This document shows, piece after piece, positions 1 to 6,692 of a stretch of DNA of 12,095 bases. The translations under genes were made by a program, and so were the position numbers. The notes under the pieces were generated by a model. The model saw nothing but the letters and a program-made list of their open reading frames with translations. It searched no databases and was not told the DNA's origin. Source of the stretch: Caldifarciminota bacterium (lineage in GTDB: Bacteria; Hydrothermota; Hydrothermia; UBA1063; CAJXJZ01); the NCBI GenBank assembly GCA_027033555.1, contig JALVLE010000186.1, positions 1 through 12,095 on the forward strand, in the 5' to 3' direction. How positions within the stretch are numbered: position 1 is the first letter of the stretch; every line of letters begins with the position of its first letter.

Positions 1-260
1 GACTTCCTGAGCCTCTACAAAAAATGGTTGCTGCAGAAATTATTAAAAAGCAACTCAGCGTGAGGGAGACTGAGGTGTTTATAAGAAAACTAAAGAATAG
101 GAAAAGTGCCCGCAAAAGTTCTGTTGAAAAAATCCCCTCTGCTCTTTTAGGGAAAGAGGTGTATCTCCAGAAGGGAAAAAGGGGAGGAAAGGTGATTATA
201 AAGTTTAAAAACAACGAAGAGTACGAGAAACTTGCGGAAATTTTAAGATTAGGAGGATAA
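1..260 (+). CDS. parB: ParB/Spo0J chromosome-partitioning protein, C-terminal part (5' truncated)
   Basis: The reading frame is open from base 3 at the window edge, so only about the last 85 residues are present. What remains is the linker and C-terminal dimerisation domain of ParB. The segment LSVRETE (bases 54-74) is the typical signature after the helix-turn-helix core. It is followed by a basic linker (KNRKSARKSS) and a last strand-rich stretch ending KVIIKF...YEKLAEIL, matching the ParB C-terminal pattern of lysine-rich strand, 'KG.I.I.Y' and a closing helix. ParB binds parS centromere sites as a CTP-dependent clamp and works with ParA in chromosome segregation; the catalytic and DNA-binding parts lie upstream of the window. 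The 3' end carries the ribosome-binding site of the next gene, so the two are probably translated from one message. Chromosomal rather than plasmid ParB is suggested by the housekeeping neighbours. Confidence 0.85.
   Translation, partial: LPEPLQKMVAAEIIKKQLSVRETEVFIRKLKNRKSARKSSVEKIPSALLGKEVYLQKGKRGGKVIIKFKNNEEYEKLAEILRLGG
251..256 (+). promoter_or_regulatory. Ribosome-binding site deciding start at 265
   Basis: AGGAGG lies inside the last codons of parB. It is 8 nt from the ATG at 265 and only 5 nt from the in-frame TTG at 262, so the ATG is the preferred start of the following gene. Confidence 0.7.
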
Positions 261-264
261 TTTG

Positions 265-1068
265 ATGATTCTTATGACCCTTTTCGCGGCGTTTTCTTTC
301 CTTGTGCCAGATGCGGGAAGGCTGGCAGGTGAGATGGGGTTTGTGGATTATAACCCCGCAGCACATAAAAACGGCAGGGCAATTTTCATGGGTGAGCTTT
401 CAACCCTGGACTCAAAGAAAGCGATTGTTTGTATAGCCAAAAAGAATGTTTTTTTAAGAGCAGAGTATATTAATTTCGGAGAGCTCGTGGTACGAGGTGA
501 AGTGCCAGATGACGAAGGAGCTGTTTCTGTGTTCCCATATTTATTTAACGGGGAAATAGGCACATGGAAGAGGTTTGGCAGGACAAGCCTCGGCTTTTCT
601 CTGAGTTTTTATGAGCAAAGGGTTATGGAGTATTATATTAGTGGCTACTATTTGTCTATGGGAGTAATTCATAAAGTAAAATCTTTCAATATTCAGGGAT
701 TTGTCCGCAATATCGGTGGGCGCACTGGATACATAGAAAGAGAAAAGTACCCATTACCTGTTTTTGCCTTTGCTGGACTTAGCCATTCTTCCAGAAATAG
801 CAGGATCGCACTTGGATCTGTATTTGGTTATTTTTCGCCAAAGTCCTTGCTCTTTTCCCTTGTATATGGAAGGCGAATTTACAAAGAGCTGTGGCTGGGT
901 GCTGAGGTTTTGCCTGAAAAGGACTTTTCTTTTGGATACAGAGAAAGATACCCCTTAAGATTTATGATGAGGGTTGCAAAGGGTAATATTAGTCTTGGGT
1001 ATGAGGTAAAGGTGCCAAAAGGAGCCCTTGGCTTTAAACATTCTTTATATTGTGGAGTAAGAATATGA
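265..1068 (+). CDS. Exported outer-membrane beta-barrel-like protein (PorV/FadL-like, uncharacterised)
   Basis: A 267-residue protein with an N-terminal hydrophobic segment (MILMTLFAAFSFLVP) that looks like a signal peptide lacking strong N-terminal basic charge. The mature start, LAGEMGFVDYNPAAH, resembles the 'NPAA' opening of PorV/FadL-type barrel proteins. The rest alternates hydrophobic and polar residues, rich in Gly, Phe and Tyr (SLGFSLSFYE, SGYYLSMG, IQGFVRNIG, GSVFGYFS). It ends in an aromatic/hydrophobic strand, HSLYCGVRI, as in outer-membrane barrels. A role as a small outer-membrane barrel or surface assembly factor is inferred; no enzymatic motif is visible. The ATG at 265 is chosen over the TTG at 262 because of Shine-Dalgarno spacing. 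The stop overlaps the accA start by 4 nt (ATGA). No specific family name is assigned. Confidence 0.6.
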   Translation: MILMTLFAAFSFLVPDAGRLAGEMGFVDYNPAAHKNGRAIFMGELSTLDSKKAIVCIAKKNVFLRAEYINFGELVVRGEVPDDEGAVSVFPYLFNGEIGTWKRFGRTSLGFSLSFYEQRVMEYYISGYYLSMGVIHKVKSFNIQGFVRNIGGRTGYIEREKYPLPVFAFAGLSHSSRNSRIALGSVFGYFSPKSLLFSLVYGRRIYKELWLGAEVLPEKDFSFGYRERYPLRFMMRVAKGNISLGYEVKVPKGALGFKHSLYCGVRI

Positions 1069-2021
1069 AGCCACTTGACTTTGAAAAGCCAATTGTGGAG
1101 ATAGAGGAGCAAATAAGTGCTCTTGAAAAGGAGGCTTCGGATAATAGAGAGATTCAGGAAGCCCTGAAGAGACTTAAAGAAAGGGCAGAGGAGTTGAAAG
1201 TGCGTATTTATTCCAATCTATCACGCTGGCAAATGGTGCAGATAGCAAGGCATCCGGATAGACCCCATTCTGTTTCTTATATCCATAACGTCTTTGAGGA
1301 CTTTGTGGAAATCCATGGAGACAGGAGTTTTAGAGACGACCCATCTGTTATCACCGGTTTTGCCTATCTTGATGGAATTAAAGTTGCCATAATTGCAGAA
1401 GAAAAGGGGCGCGATACGCGGGATAAAATCTACAGGAATTTTGGCATGCCGCACCCTGAAGGGTACAGAAAAGCACGGAGGGTAATGGAGCTTGCAGATA
1501 GGTTTAATATTCCTATTGTTTCTCTTGTTGACACACCAGGGGCTTATCCGGGCATAGGTGCAGAGGAACGGGGACAATCTCAGGCAATAGCCGAAAATAT
1601 CAGAACCATGTTGAAAATTAGAACGCCATTTGTTGCAGTGATTATAGGGGAAGGTGGTTCAGGTGGTGCTCTTGCTATTGCAGTTGCAGACAGGGTGCTT
1701 GCAATGGAATATGCCATTTATTCAGTTATCTCACCGGAAGGCTGCGCTTCAATTTTGTGGAAAGATGCCAAAAAAGCGGATGAGGCTGCAGAAGCGTTGA
1801 AGCTCACGGCAAAAGACCTCAAGGAATTTGGCATTATTGACGATATAATCCCTGAACCTTTAGGGGGGGCTCACAAAGAACCTCTAAAAGCTATGGAAAA
1901 CTTTAAAAAGTATGTGCTTAAACACCTCAGGGAAATTATGAAATTAAAACCTGATGAACGCCTTAAAAAAAGGAGACAAAAATATACCTCAATTGGTGCT
2001 TTTTATGAAAAGGAGGTGTGA
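1065..2021 (+). CDS. accA: Acetyl-CoA carboxylase carboxyltransferase subunit alpha
   Basis: At 318 residues this matches the usual AccA length (about 319 in E. coli). AccA pairs with AccD to move the carboxyl group from carboxybiotin to acetyl-CoA, giving malonyl-CoA, the first committed step of fatty-acid synthesis in the cytoplasm. The N-terminal helical part (residues 1-60) begins with the typical DFEKPI..LE. pattern. The crotonase-like carboxyltransferase core carries LVDTPGAYPGIGAEERGQ (154-171) and the glycine-rich oxyanion-hole motif GEGGSGGALA (195-204), followed by YSVISPEGCASILW (219-232). GGAG at 1054-1057 gives good spacing to the ATG at 1065, which overlaps the preceding stop. 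AccD and the biotin subunits are not in the window. The gene looks intact. Confidence 0.97.
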   Translation: MKPLDFEKPIVEIEEQISALEKEASDNREIQEALKRLKERAEELKVRIYSNLSRWQMVQIARHPDRPHSVSYIHNVFEDFVEIHGDRSFRDDPSVITGFAYLDGIKVAIIAEEKGRDTRDKIYRNFGMPHPEGYRKARRVMELADRFNIPIVSLVDTPGAYPGIGAEERGQSQAIAENIRTMLKIRTPFVAVIIGEGGSGGALAIAVADRVLAMEYAIYSVISPEGCASILWKDAKKADEAAEALKLTAKDLKEFGIIDDIIPEPLGGAHKEPLKAMENFKKYVLKHLREIMKLKPDERLKKRRQKYTSIGAFYEKEV

Positions 2022-2023
2022 AT

Positions 2024-2731
2024 ATGCGTTTTGGTGGAGCAAAAATTAGATGGTTCGGTCATTCAGCGTTTCAGATTATAACAAAAGAGGGAAAAAGCAT
2101 ACTTATTGATCCATGGCTCAACAGCCCCGCTGGAGATGAGCGTTTTCTCAGAGAAATTGACAAGGTTGATGTCATCCTTATCACTCACGGGCACAGCGAT
2201 CATATTGGCAATACTATAGAGATTTACAAAAAATTTAAGCCTGCTGTTTACTGCATCTTTGAAATAGCTCAGTATCTCTCCGACTCTGGGGTGGAAGCAG
2301 TTGGCATGAATATTGGTGGGTGCGTAGAACATGATGGGCTTAAATTCTGCATGGTAGAGGCATCCCACTCATCATCAGTCATAGAAGGTAATGAGATTAT
2401 TTACCTTGGAAACCCGGCTGGATTTGTTATTGTGCTTGAAGATGGGTTTACTATCTATCATGCCGGGGATACAGGACTGTTTGGCGGAATGAGCATAATA
2501 GGAGAATTTTATAAGCCTGACCTTGTAATGCTGCCTATTGGTGGTCACTTTACACTTGGCCCGGAGGAGGCGGCCTATGCTGTAAAACTTCTAAAGCCAA
2601 AGTACATTATTCCCATGCATTTCGGTACATTCCCACTCCTTAAAGGCACTCCGGAGAAATTTATTGCAAGCCTGCCAGAAGAATACAAAGATAAGGTTAT
2701 AGTCCCGGAGGTCCGAAAGAGCATTGAATAA
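2024..2731 (+). CDS. UPF0173 family metal-dependent hydrolase (metallo-beta-lactamase fold)
   Basis: A 235-residue protein of the metallo-beta-lactamase superfamily, UPF0173/YtkL type. It starts with IRWFGHSAFQI and LIDPWLNSP (residues 8-34). The metal-binding set is visible: THGHSDH (H55, H57, D59, H60), H115 in VEASHS, D149 in HAGDT and H199 in PMHFGTFP. A two-metal hydrolase is therefore expected; the physiological substrate of the family is not established. The ATG at 2024 is preferred because AGGAGG at 2011-2016 lies 7 nt upstream; the GTG at 2018 is too close to it. The first codons follow directly after the accA stop, consistent with translational coupling. The last codons overlap the TTG start of the next gene. 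Confidence 0.9.
   Translation: MRFGGAKIRWFGHSAFQIITKEGKSILIDPWLNSPAGDERFLREIDKVDVILITHGHSDHIGNTIEIYKKFKPAVYCIFEIAQYLSDSGVEAVGMNIGGCVEHDGLKFCMVEASHSSSVIEGNEIIYLGNPAGFVIVLEDGFTIYHAGDTGLFGGMSIIGEFYKPDLVMLPIGGHFTLGPEEAAYAVKLLKPKYIIPMHFGTFPLLKGTPEKFIASLPEEYKDKVIVPEVRKSIE
2707..2712 (+). promoter_or_regulatory. Ribosome-binding site supporting a TTG start at 2724
   Basis: GGAGGT sits 11 nt upstream of TTG 2724. No ATG or GTG occurs in that frame until residue 50, so the TTG is the only sensible start for the following gene. Confidence 0.55.
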
Positions 2732-3695
2732 AATTAGGTTTGGTGTATCATATTTTACAACGAGAGACAAGCGGCATTTTGCCCTTGATCTCACAGAGAT
2801 TAAAGAGGCTGGTTTTAAGTATATTGTGCACACATTTTCAGAAAGAGATCTTGAATTTTATAAAGATTCGATGCGAGAGCTCGTATCTATGACAAAGGAT
2901 GCCGGGCTCAGCGCTCTGGCCGACCCATGGGGTGTGCTGAGATTGTTTGGAGGCGAGGAGTATTCCAAGTGGATTTATGTGTATCCTCATATAAGACAGA
3001 AAAAGCATAACGGTGAGGAAGGATATGGCGCCTGCCCCAATAATCCTAAAACAACGGAGTTACTGGAGGGCTGGGTTGATGCTGTGGCGGATATTGGATT
3101 TGATGGCGTATTCTGGGACGAAATACATCTTGATGATTTAGCGTGTTTTTGTGAAGTTTGCAACGAACTTTTTATTGACGAGTACGGCGGTAGAATGGAT
3201 CTTGCGCCATCAATTATTTTAAGAGAGTTTGGAGCTCTCTCAAAGAGGAGACTTATGGAGCATCTGTTCAGCTATGCGAGAAGAAAGGGACTATCCAACA
3301 CCCTTTGCGTGCTGCCCAATATTACATTGGAGGAGCTGGAATCATATATATATCTCAGAGACCTTGATACTTTTTCACTTGATCCCTATCCTGCTGTGCT
3401 CAAAACGAATTTCATAAAATTTATGGAAGAGCATGTTCCGTATCTCTTCAAGAAAGCCAGGGAAAGGGGGCTTGAAACGGAGCTATGGGTACAGGGATTT
3501 TCACTTACAGAGGAGGAGGTCTCGTATATTGATTCATTTTTCTCACTGATTAAGAATAAGAATATAGAGGTGAATAGAGTGGCAATATGGAGCTTTAGAG
3601 CTACAGAGTCAATGAGTTACATACGTCCTGAAAACCCTGAAAAGGTATGGAAAAAATTTTTAAGCTACATGCGGAGGGATGGCCGAGTGGATTAA
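2724..3695 (+). CDS. TIM-barrel-like protein, possible glycoside-hydrolase relative, function unknown
   Basis: A 323-residue protein with no signal peptide, starting at TTG 2724 inside the end of the UPF0173 gene. Repeating strand-helix units (IRFGVSYF, FKYIVHTF, GLSALADPWG, FDGVFWDEIH, TLCVLPNI, LDTFSLDPYP, ETELWVQGFS, VNRVAIWSFR) read like the eight strands of a TIM barrel. The acidic pair in FWDEIH (D132, E133) at the end of a strand and the aromatic-rich strand ends resemble active sites of clan-A glycoside hydrolases. A cysteine cluster CFCEVC (C141, C143, C146), with C104 upstream, could bind a metal. Function and substrate are inferred only. Oddity: the last seven codons and the stop lie inside the tRNA-Ser gene, so RRDGRVD is encoded by tRNA sequence. 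Codon use resembles its neighbours. Confidence 0.75.
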   Translation: MNKIRFGVSYFTTRDKRHFALDLTEIKEAGFKYIVHTFSERDLEFYKDSMRELVSMTKDAGLSALADPWGVLRLFGGEEYSKWIYVYPHIRQKKHNGEEGYGACPNNPKTTELLEGWVDAVADIGFDGVFWDEIHLDDLACFCEVCNELFIDEYGGRMDLAPSIILREFGALSKRRLMEHLFSYARRKGLSNTLCVLPNITLEELESYIYLRDLDTFSLDPYPAVLKTNFIKFMEEHVPYLFKKARERGLETELWVQGFSLTEEEVSYIDSFFSLIKNKNIEVNRVAIWSFRATESMSYIRPENPEKVWKKFLSYMRRDGRVD

Positions 3696-3764
3696 GGCGC
3701 GCGATTCGAAATCGCGTAACCCCTTAACAGGGGTTCGTGGGTTCGAATCCCACTCCCTCCGCCA
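3673..3764 (+). tRNA. tRNA-Ser (anticodon CGA), CCA encoded
   Basis: A full class II cloverleaf can be drawn. The acceptor stem pairs GGAGGGA (3673-3679) with TCCCTCC (3754-3760), followed by discriminator G and encoded CCA. The anticodon stem CGCGA/TCGCG (3700-3704/3712-3716) encloses loop TTCGAAA with anticodon CGA at 3707-3709, which reads UCG serine codons. The long variable arm AACCCC/GGGGTT (3718-3723/3730-3735) is diagnostic of serine-type tRNAs. The T arm is GTGGG-TTCGAAT-CCCAC (3737-3753). The gene lies inside the operon, overlaps the end of the preceding CDS by 23 nt and ends 9 nt before thpR. No separate promoter is evident. Confidence 0.97.
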
Positions 3765-3773
3765 TAAATTTTA

Positions 3774-4325
3774 ATGAGAGCTTTCATTGCCATTGAGCTG
3801 GACACTGAGACCAAGAAAAAGATAGTCAATGCATCAAAAAGGGTAAGAACTCGCCTGAGAGAAGTTAAATGGGTGGAAAGGGAAAATCTGCATATCACCT
3901 TAAAATTTCTGGGCGAGATTAATGATCAGCAGGTAAAAAAAGTTAAGAAAATCATAGAAGAGGTGGCATCCGGAGAAAAAGATTTTTTGATAAAAGGTGG
4001 TTTTATCGGTGGATTCCCTTCACTCAACAGGGCAAGAATTGTCTTTTTTGGTATAGAAAAAGGAAAAAGCAACGTTATAAGGATTTTTGACACACTTGAA
4101 CAGAAACTATCAGAAAACGGCTTTTCCAGGGACAAAAAGCCCTATCACCCTCATATAACCATTGGAAGGGCAAAAAAGCGCTTTTATGACCTTAAGGATT
4201 TTAGAGACGTCAAAGTGGAATTTGAGTACCATGTAAAAAGCATAGTCCTTTATAAAAGTACACTCAGGCCGGAAGGCCCTTTGTACGAGGTGGTTTTCAA
4301 AGGAGAACTTGGCAGGAATGGATGA
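3774..4325 (+). CDS. thpR: RNA 2',3'-cyclic phosphodiesterase (2H / LigT family)
   Basis: This 183-residue cytoplasmic protein belongs to the two-histidine phosphoesterases. Both catalytic HxTx motifs are present: HITL (residues 40-43) and HITI (127-130), in the family contexts ENLHITLKFLGE and YHPHITIGR. The start MRAFIAIEL is typical. Family members hydrolyse 2',3'-cyclic phosphate ends of RNA to 2'-phosphates, or ligate tRNA halves with 2'-5' bonds in vitro; the physiological role in bacteria is unclear. Length matches the family (about 180). No Shine-Dalgarno lies in the 9 nt between the tRNA CCA end and the ATG, so after tRNA processing the message would be close to leaderless. The end overlaps the kdsD start by 8 nt. 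Confidence 0.93.
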   Translation: MRAFIAIELDTETKKKIVNASKRVRTRLREVKWVERENLHITLKFLGEINDQQVKKVKKIIEEVASGEKDFLIKGGFIGGFPSLNRARIVFFGIEKGKSNVIRIFDTLEQKLSENGFSRDKKPYHPHITIGRAKKRFYDLKDFRDVKVEFEYHVKSIVLYKSTLRPEGPLYEVVFKGELGRNG

Positions 4326-5283
4326 GGTTGAGATTGGGAAAAGGGTAATTGATATTGAGCTCAACACGCTGAAAGATCTGAAGGAAAGTATTGGAGAAGA
4401 ATTTAGAGAGGCCTGCAGACTAATTTTTAATACCAGAGGAAGGGTGATAGTATCAGGTGTGGGTAAATCCGGCATTGTTGGTAAAAAAATTGCAGCCACC
4501 CTCACGAGTCTTGGTACGCCTTCACTTTTCCTTCATCCCACTGAATCCCTTCACGGAGATCTCGGCATTGTGTCAAGGGAGGATGTTTTTATTGCCATCT
4601 CAAAGAGCGGCGAATCTGATGAGTTCAGAACTCTGATACCACTCGTAAAGCGTCTTGGAATCCCTGTTATTGCCATAACTGCAACAAGGGATTCAGAGCT
4701 ATCCCGTTTATCTGATATTACTCTCTATGTTCCGGTCAAAAGAGAAGCATGCCCGTATGATCTGGCTCCAACTTCTTCAAGCACAGCCATGCTTGCGCTT
4801 GGAGATGCCCTTGCAATTTGTGTAATGGAGAAAAAGGGTGTGAAACTTGAAGAGTTTGCCTCCTATCATCCTGGTGGGAGCATAGGGAAAAAAATATGGC
4901 TCAGAGTAAGGGATATGATGTTAACCGATGATGCCTTTGTTCCACGAGTAAAAGAGGATGCTCCTATGGAAGAGGTAATACTTGAAATGACGAGGAAAAG
5001 AGGTATTACGAGTATAGTAGATGAGGAGGGCCGACTTCTTGGCGTTTTTACTGATGGTGATTTGAGAAGACTAATTGAAAAGAGGGGAAACAATATATTC
5101 CAGCTGAAGGCGAAGGATGTAATGAATAAAAACCCTAAAACCATAAGTCCTGAAAGACTTGCGGTTGAGGCCGCCAGGAAGATGGAAAAGTATGGAATAA
5201 CTGCTCTTCTGGTGGTTGATAAGAGCAAAAAAGTTATAGGAATTATTCATCTTCACGACCTTATGAAAGCGAGAGTGGTATGA
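4318..5283 (+). CDS. kdsD: Arabinose-5-phosphate isomerase, KpsF/GutQ family (SIS-CBS-CBS)
   Basis: A 321-residue protein close to E. coli KdsD (328). It converts ribulose-5-phosphate to arabinose-5-phosphate, the first step toward Kdo of lipopolysaccharide. The N-terminal SIS domain (about 35-172) shows SGVGKSGIVGKKIA (46-59), HPTESLHGDLG (73-83), SKSGESDE (95-102) and CPYDLAPTSSS (145-155). HPGGSIGKK (184-192) follows, then two CBS domains (about 197-255 and 265-320) with FTDGDLRR and IGIIHLHDLM. The ATG at 4318 is chosen; AGGAG at 4301-4305 lies 12 nt upstream. An upstream TTG at 4309 is too close to that site. The start overlaps the thpR end and the stop overlaps the lptC start (ATGA), so coupling with lipopolysaccharide export is likely. 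Confidence 0.95.
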   Translation: MDEVEIGKRVIDIELNTLKDLKESIGEEFREACRLIFNTRGRVIVSGVGKSGIVGKKIAATLTSLGTPSLFLHPTESLHGDLGIVSREDVFIAISKSGESDEFRTLIPLVKRLGIPVIAITATRDSELSRLSDITLYVPVKREACPYDLAPTSSSTAMLALGDALAICVMEKKGVKLEEFASYHPGGSIGKKIWLRVRDMMLTDDAFVPRVKEDAPMEEVILEMTRKRGITSIVDEEGRLLGVFTDGDLRRLIEKRGNNIFQLKAKDVMNKNPKTISPERLAVEAARKMEKYGITALLVVDKSKKVIGIIHLHDLMKARVV

Positions 5284-5783
5284 GAGGATTTTTAATACTT
5301 CTTACATCACTTTATCTATTTGCAGGGTGTGAAAGAAAGACAGGGACAATATCTACACCTGCAACAGATGAGGGGATATATAACGTGGAAATTATTCAGA
5401 AAAATTATGAGAAAAAAAGCTACGAACTCTGGGCGCTTGAACTTATGAGCAAAAAAGACACAATATGGGGTAGAAAAATAAAAGTCATTTTCTTTGACAC
5501 AGCTGGAGACACCACCTCTGTGCTTTATGCAGACAGAGGCTGGTATGTTGAAAAAACAGGTAATGTAGGAGCCCTTGGCCATGTTCGCATATATGCCACA
5601 AGAGGGGACTCTCTTTTTACTGACAGGCTTTTTTACATAGACACAAAAAGGGAAATACGCTCTCCTTCCCGAGTTATAATCTATAGAAACGGAGAGAAAA
5701 TTGTAGGTAATGGGTTGAGGACCGATGTGGGCTTCAAAAAAGTTGAAATAGGAGGAAAAGTGATTGGAGAAAAATCAGATTGA
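5280..5783 (+). CDS. lptC: LptC-like lipopolysaccharide export lipoprotein
   Basis: At 167 residues it is a little shorter than E. coli LptC (191). It begins with a lipoprotein signal peptide, MRGFLILLTSLYLFAGC, with lipobox LFAG-C and lipidated Cys17; E. coli LptC is instead anchored by an uncleaved helix, whereas lipoprotein forms are common in other phyla. The periplasmic part shows the OstA/LptC beta-jellyroll pattern: LWALELMSKKDTIWG, IKVIFFD, TSVLYADRGWY, GNVGALGHVRI, DSLFTDRLFYIDTKREIRS and IVGNGLRTDVGF. This motif set is typical of LptC family proteins passing LPS from LptB2FG to LptA. It follows kdsD by a 4-nt overlap, as in many genomes where Kdo synthesis and Lpt genes cluster. The distant-family call rests on pattern recognition. 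Confidence 0.85.
   Translation: MRGFLILLTSLYLFAGCERKTGTISTPATDEGIYNVEIIQKNYEKKSYELWALELMSKKDTIWGRKIKVIFFDTAGDTTSVLYADRGWYVEKTGNVGALGHVRIYATRGDSLFTDRLFYIDTKREIRSPSRVIIYRNGEKIVGNGLRTDVGFKKVEIGGKVIGEKSD
5751..5755 (+). promoter_or_regulatory. Ribosome-binding site supporting a TTG start at 5764
   Basis: GGAGG lies 8 nt upstream of TTG 5764, inside the 3' end of lptC. It is the best initiation signal for the next small gene, which has no nearby ATG in its frame. Confidence 0.6.
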
Positions 5784-6048
5784 GGAAAAAGAAAAGAGGT
5801 TTGAGGAGCTAATTGACAGAATTGCGCGTGCCATTGTTCAACGGAGGCTGGGAGTACTCGCTATTGTTTTGCTTGAAAGCGTAAAACCACTTACCTTTAT
5901 TGGCAGCCAGCTTATGGTCTTTCTTGATCCTTTCGTGAGTGCATTTTTTAAGCCAGACGACTACCGCCTATTTTATGAAATGTTAGAAGATAGAAAAAAT
6001 GTGGAGAGGCTTATTGAAAAAATAGAACAATACGAGAACGAGCTATGA
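5764..6048 (+). CDS. Small protein of unknown function (94 aa) with a central hydrophobic segment
   Basis: I do not recognise a named family. The 94-residue product has a charged N-terminal helix (residues 1-29, rich in Glu, Lys and Arg) and a hydrophobic stretch from LGVLAIVLLE through KPLTFIGSQLMVFLDPFVSAFF (29-62). A charged C-terminal helix (65-94) follows, with coiled-coil-like spacing (YEMLEDRKNVERLIEKIEQ). The prolines and polar residues in the hydrophobic part make a peripheral or hairpin membrane association as plausible as a true transmembrane helix. Translation from TTG 5764 is supported by GGAGG 8 nt upstream. The gene overlaps lptC by 20 nt and the DUF4159 gene by 4 nt (ATGA), so it is very probably a real, co-translated gene. 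A role in the envelope is inferred from position only. Confidence 0.75.
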   Translation: MEKNQIEEKEKRFEELIDRIARAIVQRRLGVLAIVLLESVKPLTFIGSQLMVFLDPFVSAFFKPDDYRLFYEMLEDRKNVERLIEKIEQYENEL

Positions 6049-6659
6049 TCCTTCTAATTTCTCTTTTTCTTTTTTTTGCACCCGTTAGGCTAAAATACAT
6101 GGGAGGAGGGGACTGGTACAACGACCCCGAGATTTTGCCCAACCTTATGAAGGAGTTTAAAAGACGGGTGAGATATGTGGATGTGGTTGAGGAAGAGGTT
6201 GTACTCTCTCTTGACGATGAAAGGATTTTTAATTACCCATTTCTCTTTTTAACTGGTCATGGAAATATCAGGCTTTCAAGCAAAGAGATAGAGAATCTCA
6301 GAAAGTATATCCTTTCTGGAGGTTTTTTATACATTGACGATGATTATGGGCTTGATAAATACATAAGAAGAGAGTTAAAGAGAGTATTCCCGGATAAAGA
6401 CCTTGTGAAGGTACCCTTTTCACACCCCATCTACCACATGTTTTATGATTTCCCAGATGGTCTTCCTAAAATCCATGAGCATTACAAAGGCCCACCTGAG
6501 GGATATGGAATTTTTATTAAAGGACGGCTTGCTGTGTTTTATACCTATAACACCAATATTTCAGATGGCTGGACGGACAGGCACAATGATCCACCGGAAA
6601 AAATGGAGCAGGCTTTTAGAATGGGAGTAAATATTCTCCTTTATGCCCTTTTATATTGA
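6045..6659 (+). CDS. DUF4159 domain-containing exported protein
   Basis: A 204-residue protein starting with a short hydrophobic segment (MILLISLFLFFAP, residues 1-13), probably a signal peptide or anchor. The whole remainder fits DUF4159. Motifs in order: RLKYMGGGDWYNDP (15-28), FLFLTGHGN (67-74), LRKYILSGGFLYIDDDYG (85-102), FSHPIYHMFY (125-134), KIHEHYKGPPEGYGIF (142-157), GRLAVFYTYNTNISDGW (160-176) and MGVNILLYAL (193-202). The family has a glutamine-amidotransferase/flavodoxin-like (ThuA-like) look with conserved His and Asp residues, but its biochemical role is unknown. In Gram-negative genomes DUF4159 also occurs as a C-terminal part of larger membrane proteins; here it is stand-alone. 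It closes the operon; a perfect inverted repeat lies 33 nt downstream. Confidence 0.9.
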   Translation: MILLISLFLFFAPVRLKYMGGGDWYNDPEILPNLMKEFKRRVRYVDVVEEEVVLSLDDERIFNYPFLFLTGHGNIRLSSKEIENLRKYILSGGFLYIDDDYGLDKYIRRELKRVFPDKDLVKVPFSHPIYHMFYDFPDGLPKIHEHYKGPPEGYGIFIKGRLAVFYTYNTNISDGWTDRHNDPPEKMEQAFRMGVNILLYALLY

Positions 6660-6692
6660 CATATAAACCAAAACTTTGTCTCCATCAGTACG

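Noticed and set aside
1221..1577. 118-codon open frame antisense to accA
   Set aside because: It lies wholly opposite a highly conserved gene; the product has no recognisable domain and the frame has no ribosome-binding site.
3673..3764. tRNA as a mobile-element attachment site
   Set aside because: No integrase, repeated tRNA 3' end or foreign cargo is visible; the operon continues smoothly with housekeeping genes.
3692..3898. 68-codon minus-strand frame covering the tRNA
   Set aside because: The peptide contains GGGSGIRTHEPLLRGYAIS, the well-known artefact of translating the reverse strand of a tRNA gene.
4110..4505. 131-codon minus-strand open frame across the thpR/kdsD junction
   Set aside because: It is antisense to two well-supported, overlapping genes and reads as a low-complexity Ser/Leu/Pro product typical of shadow frames.
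4866..5228. 120-codon minus-strand open frame inside kdsD
   Set aside because: It lies opposite the CBS domains of kdsD; its hydrophobic Ser/Leu composition is a by-product of the opposite strand.
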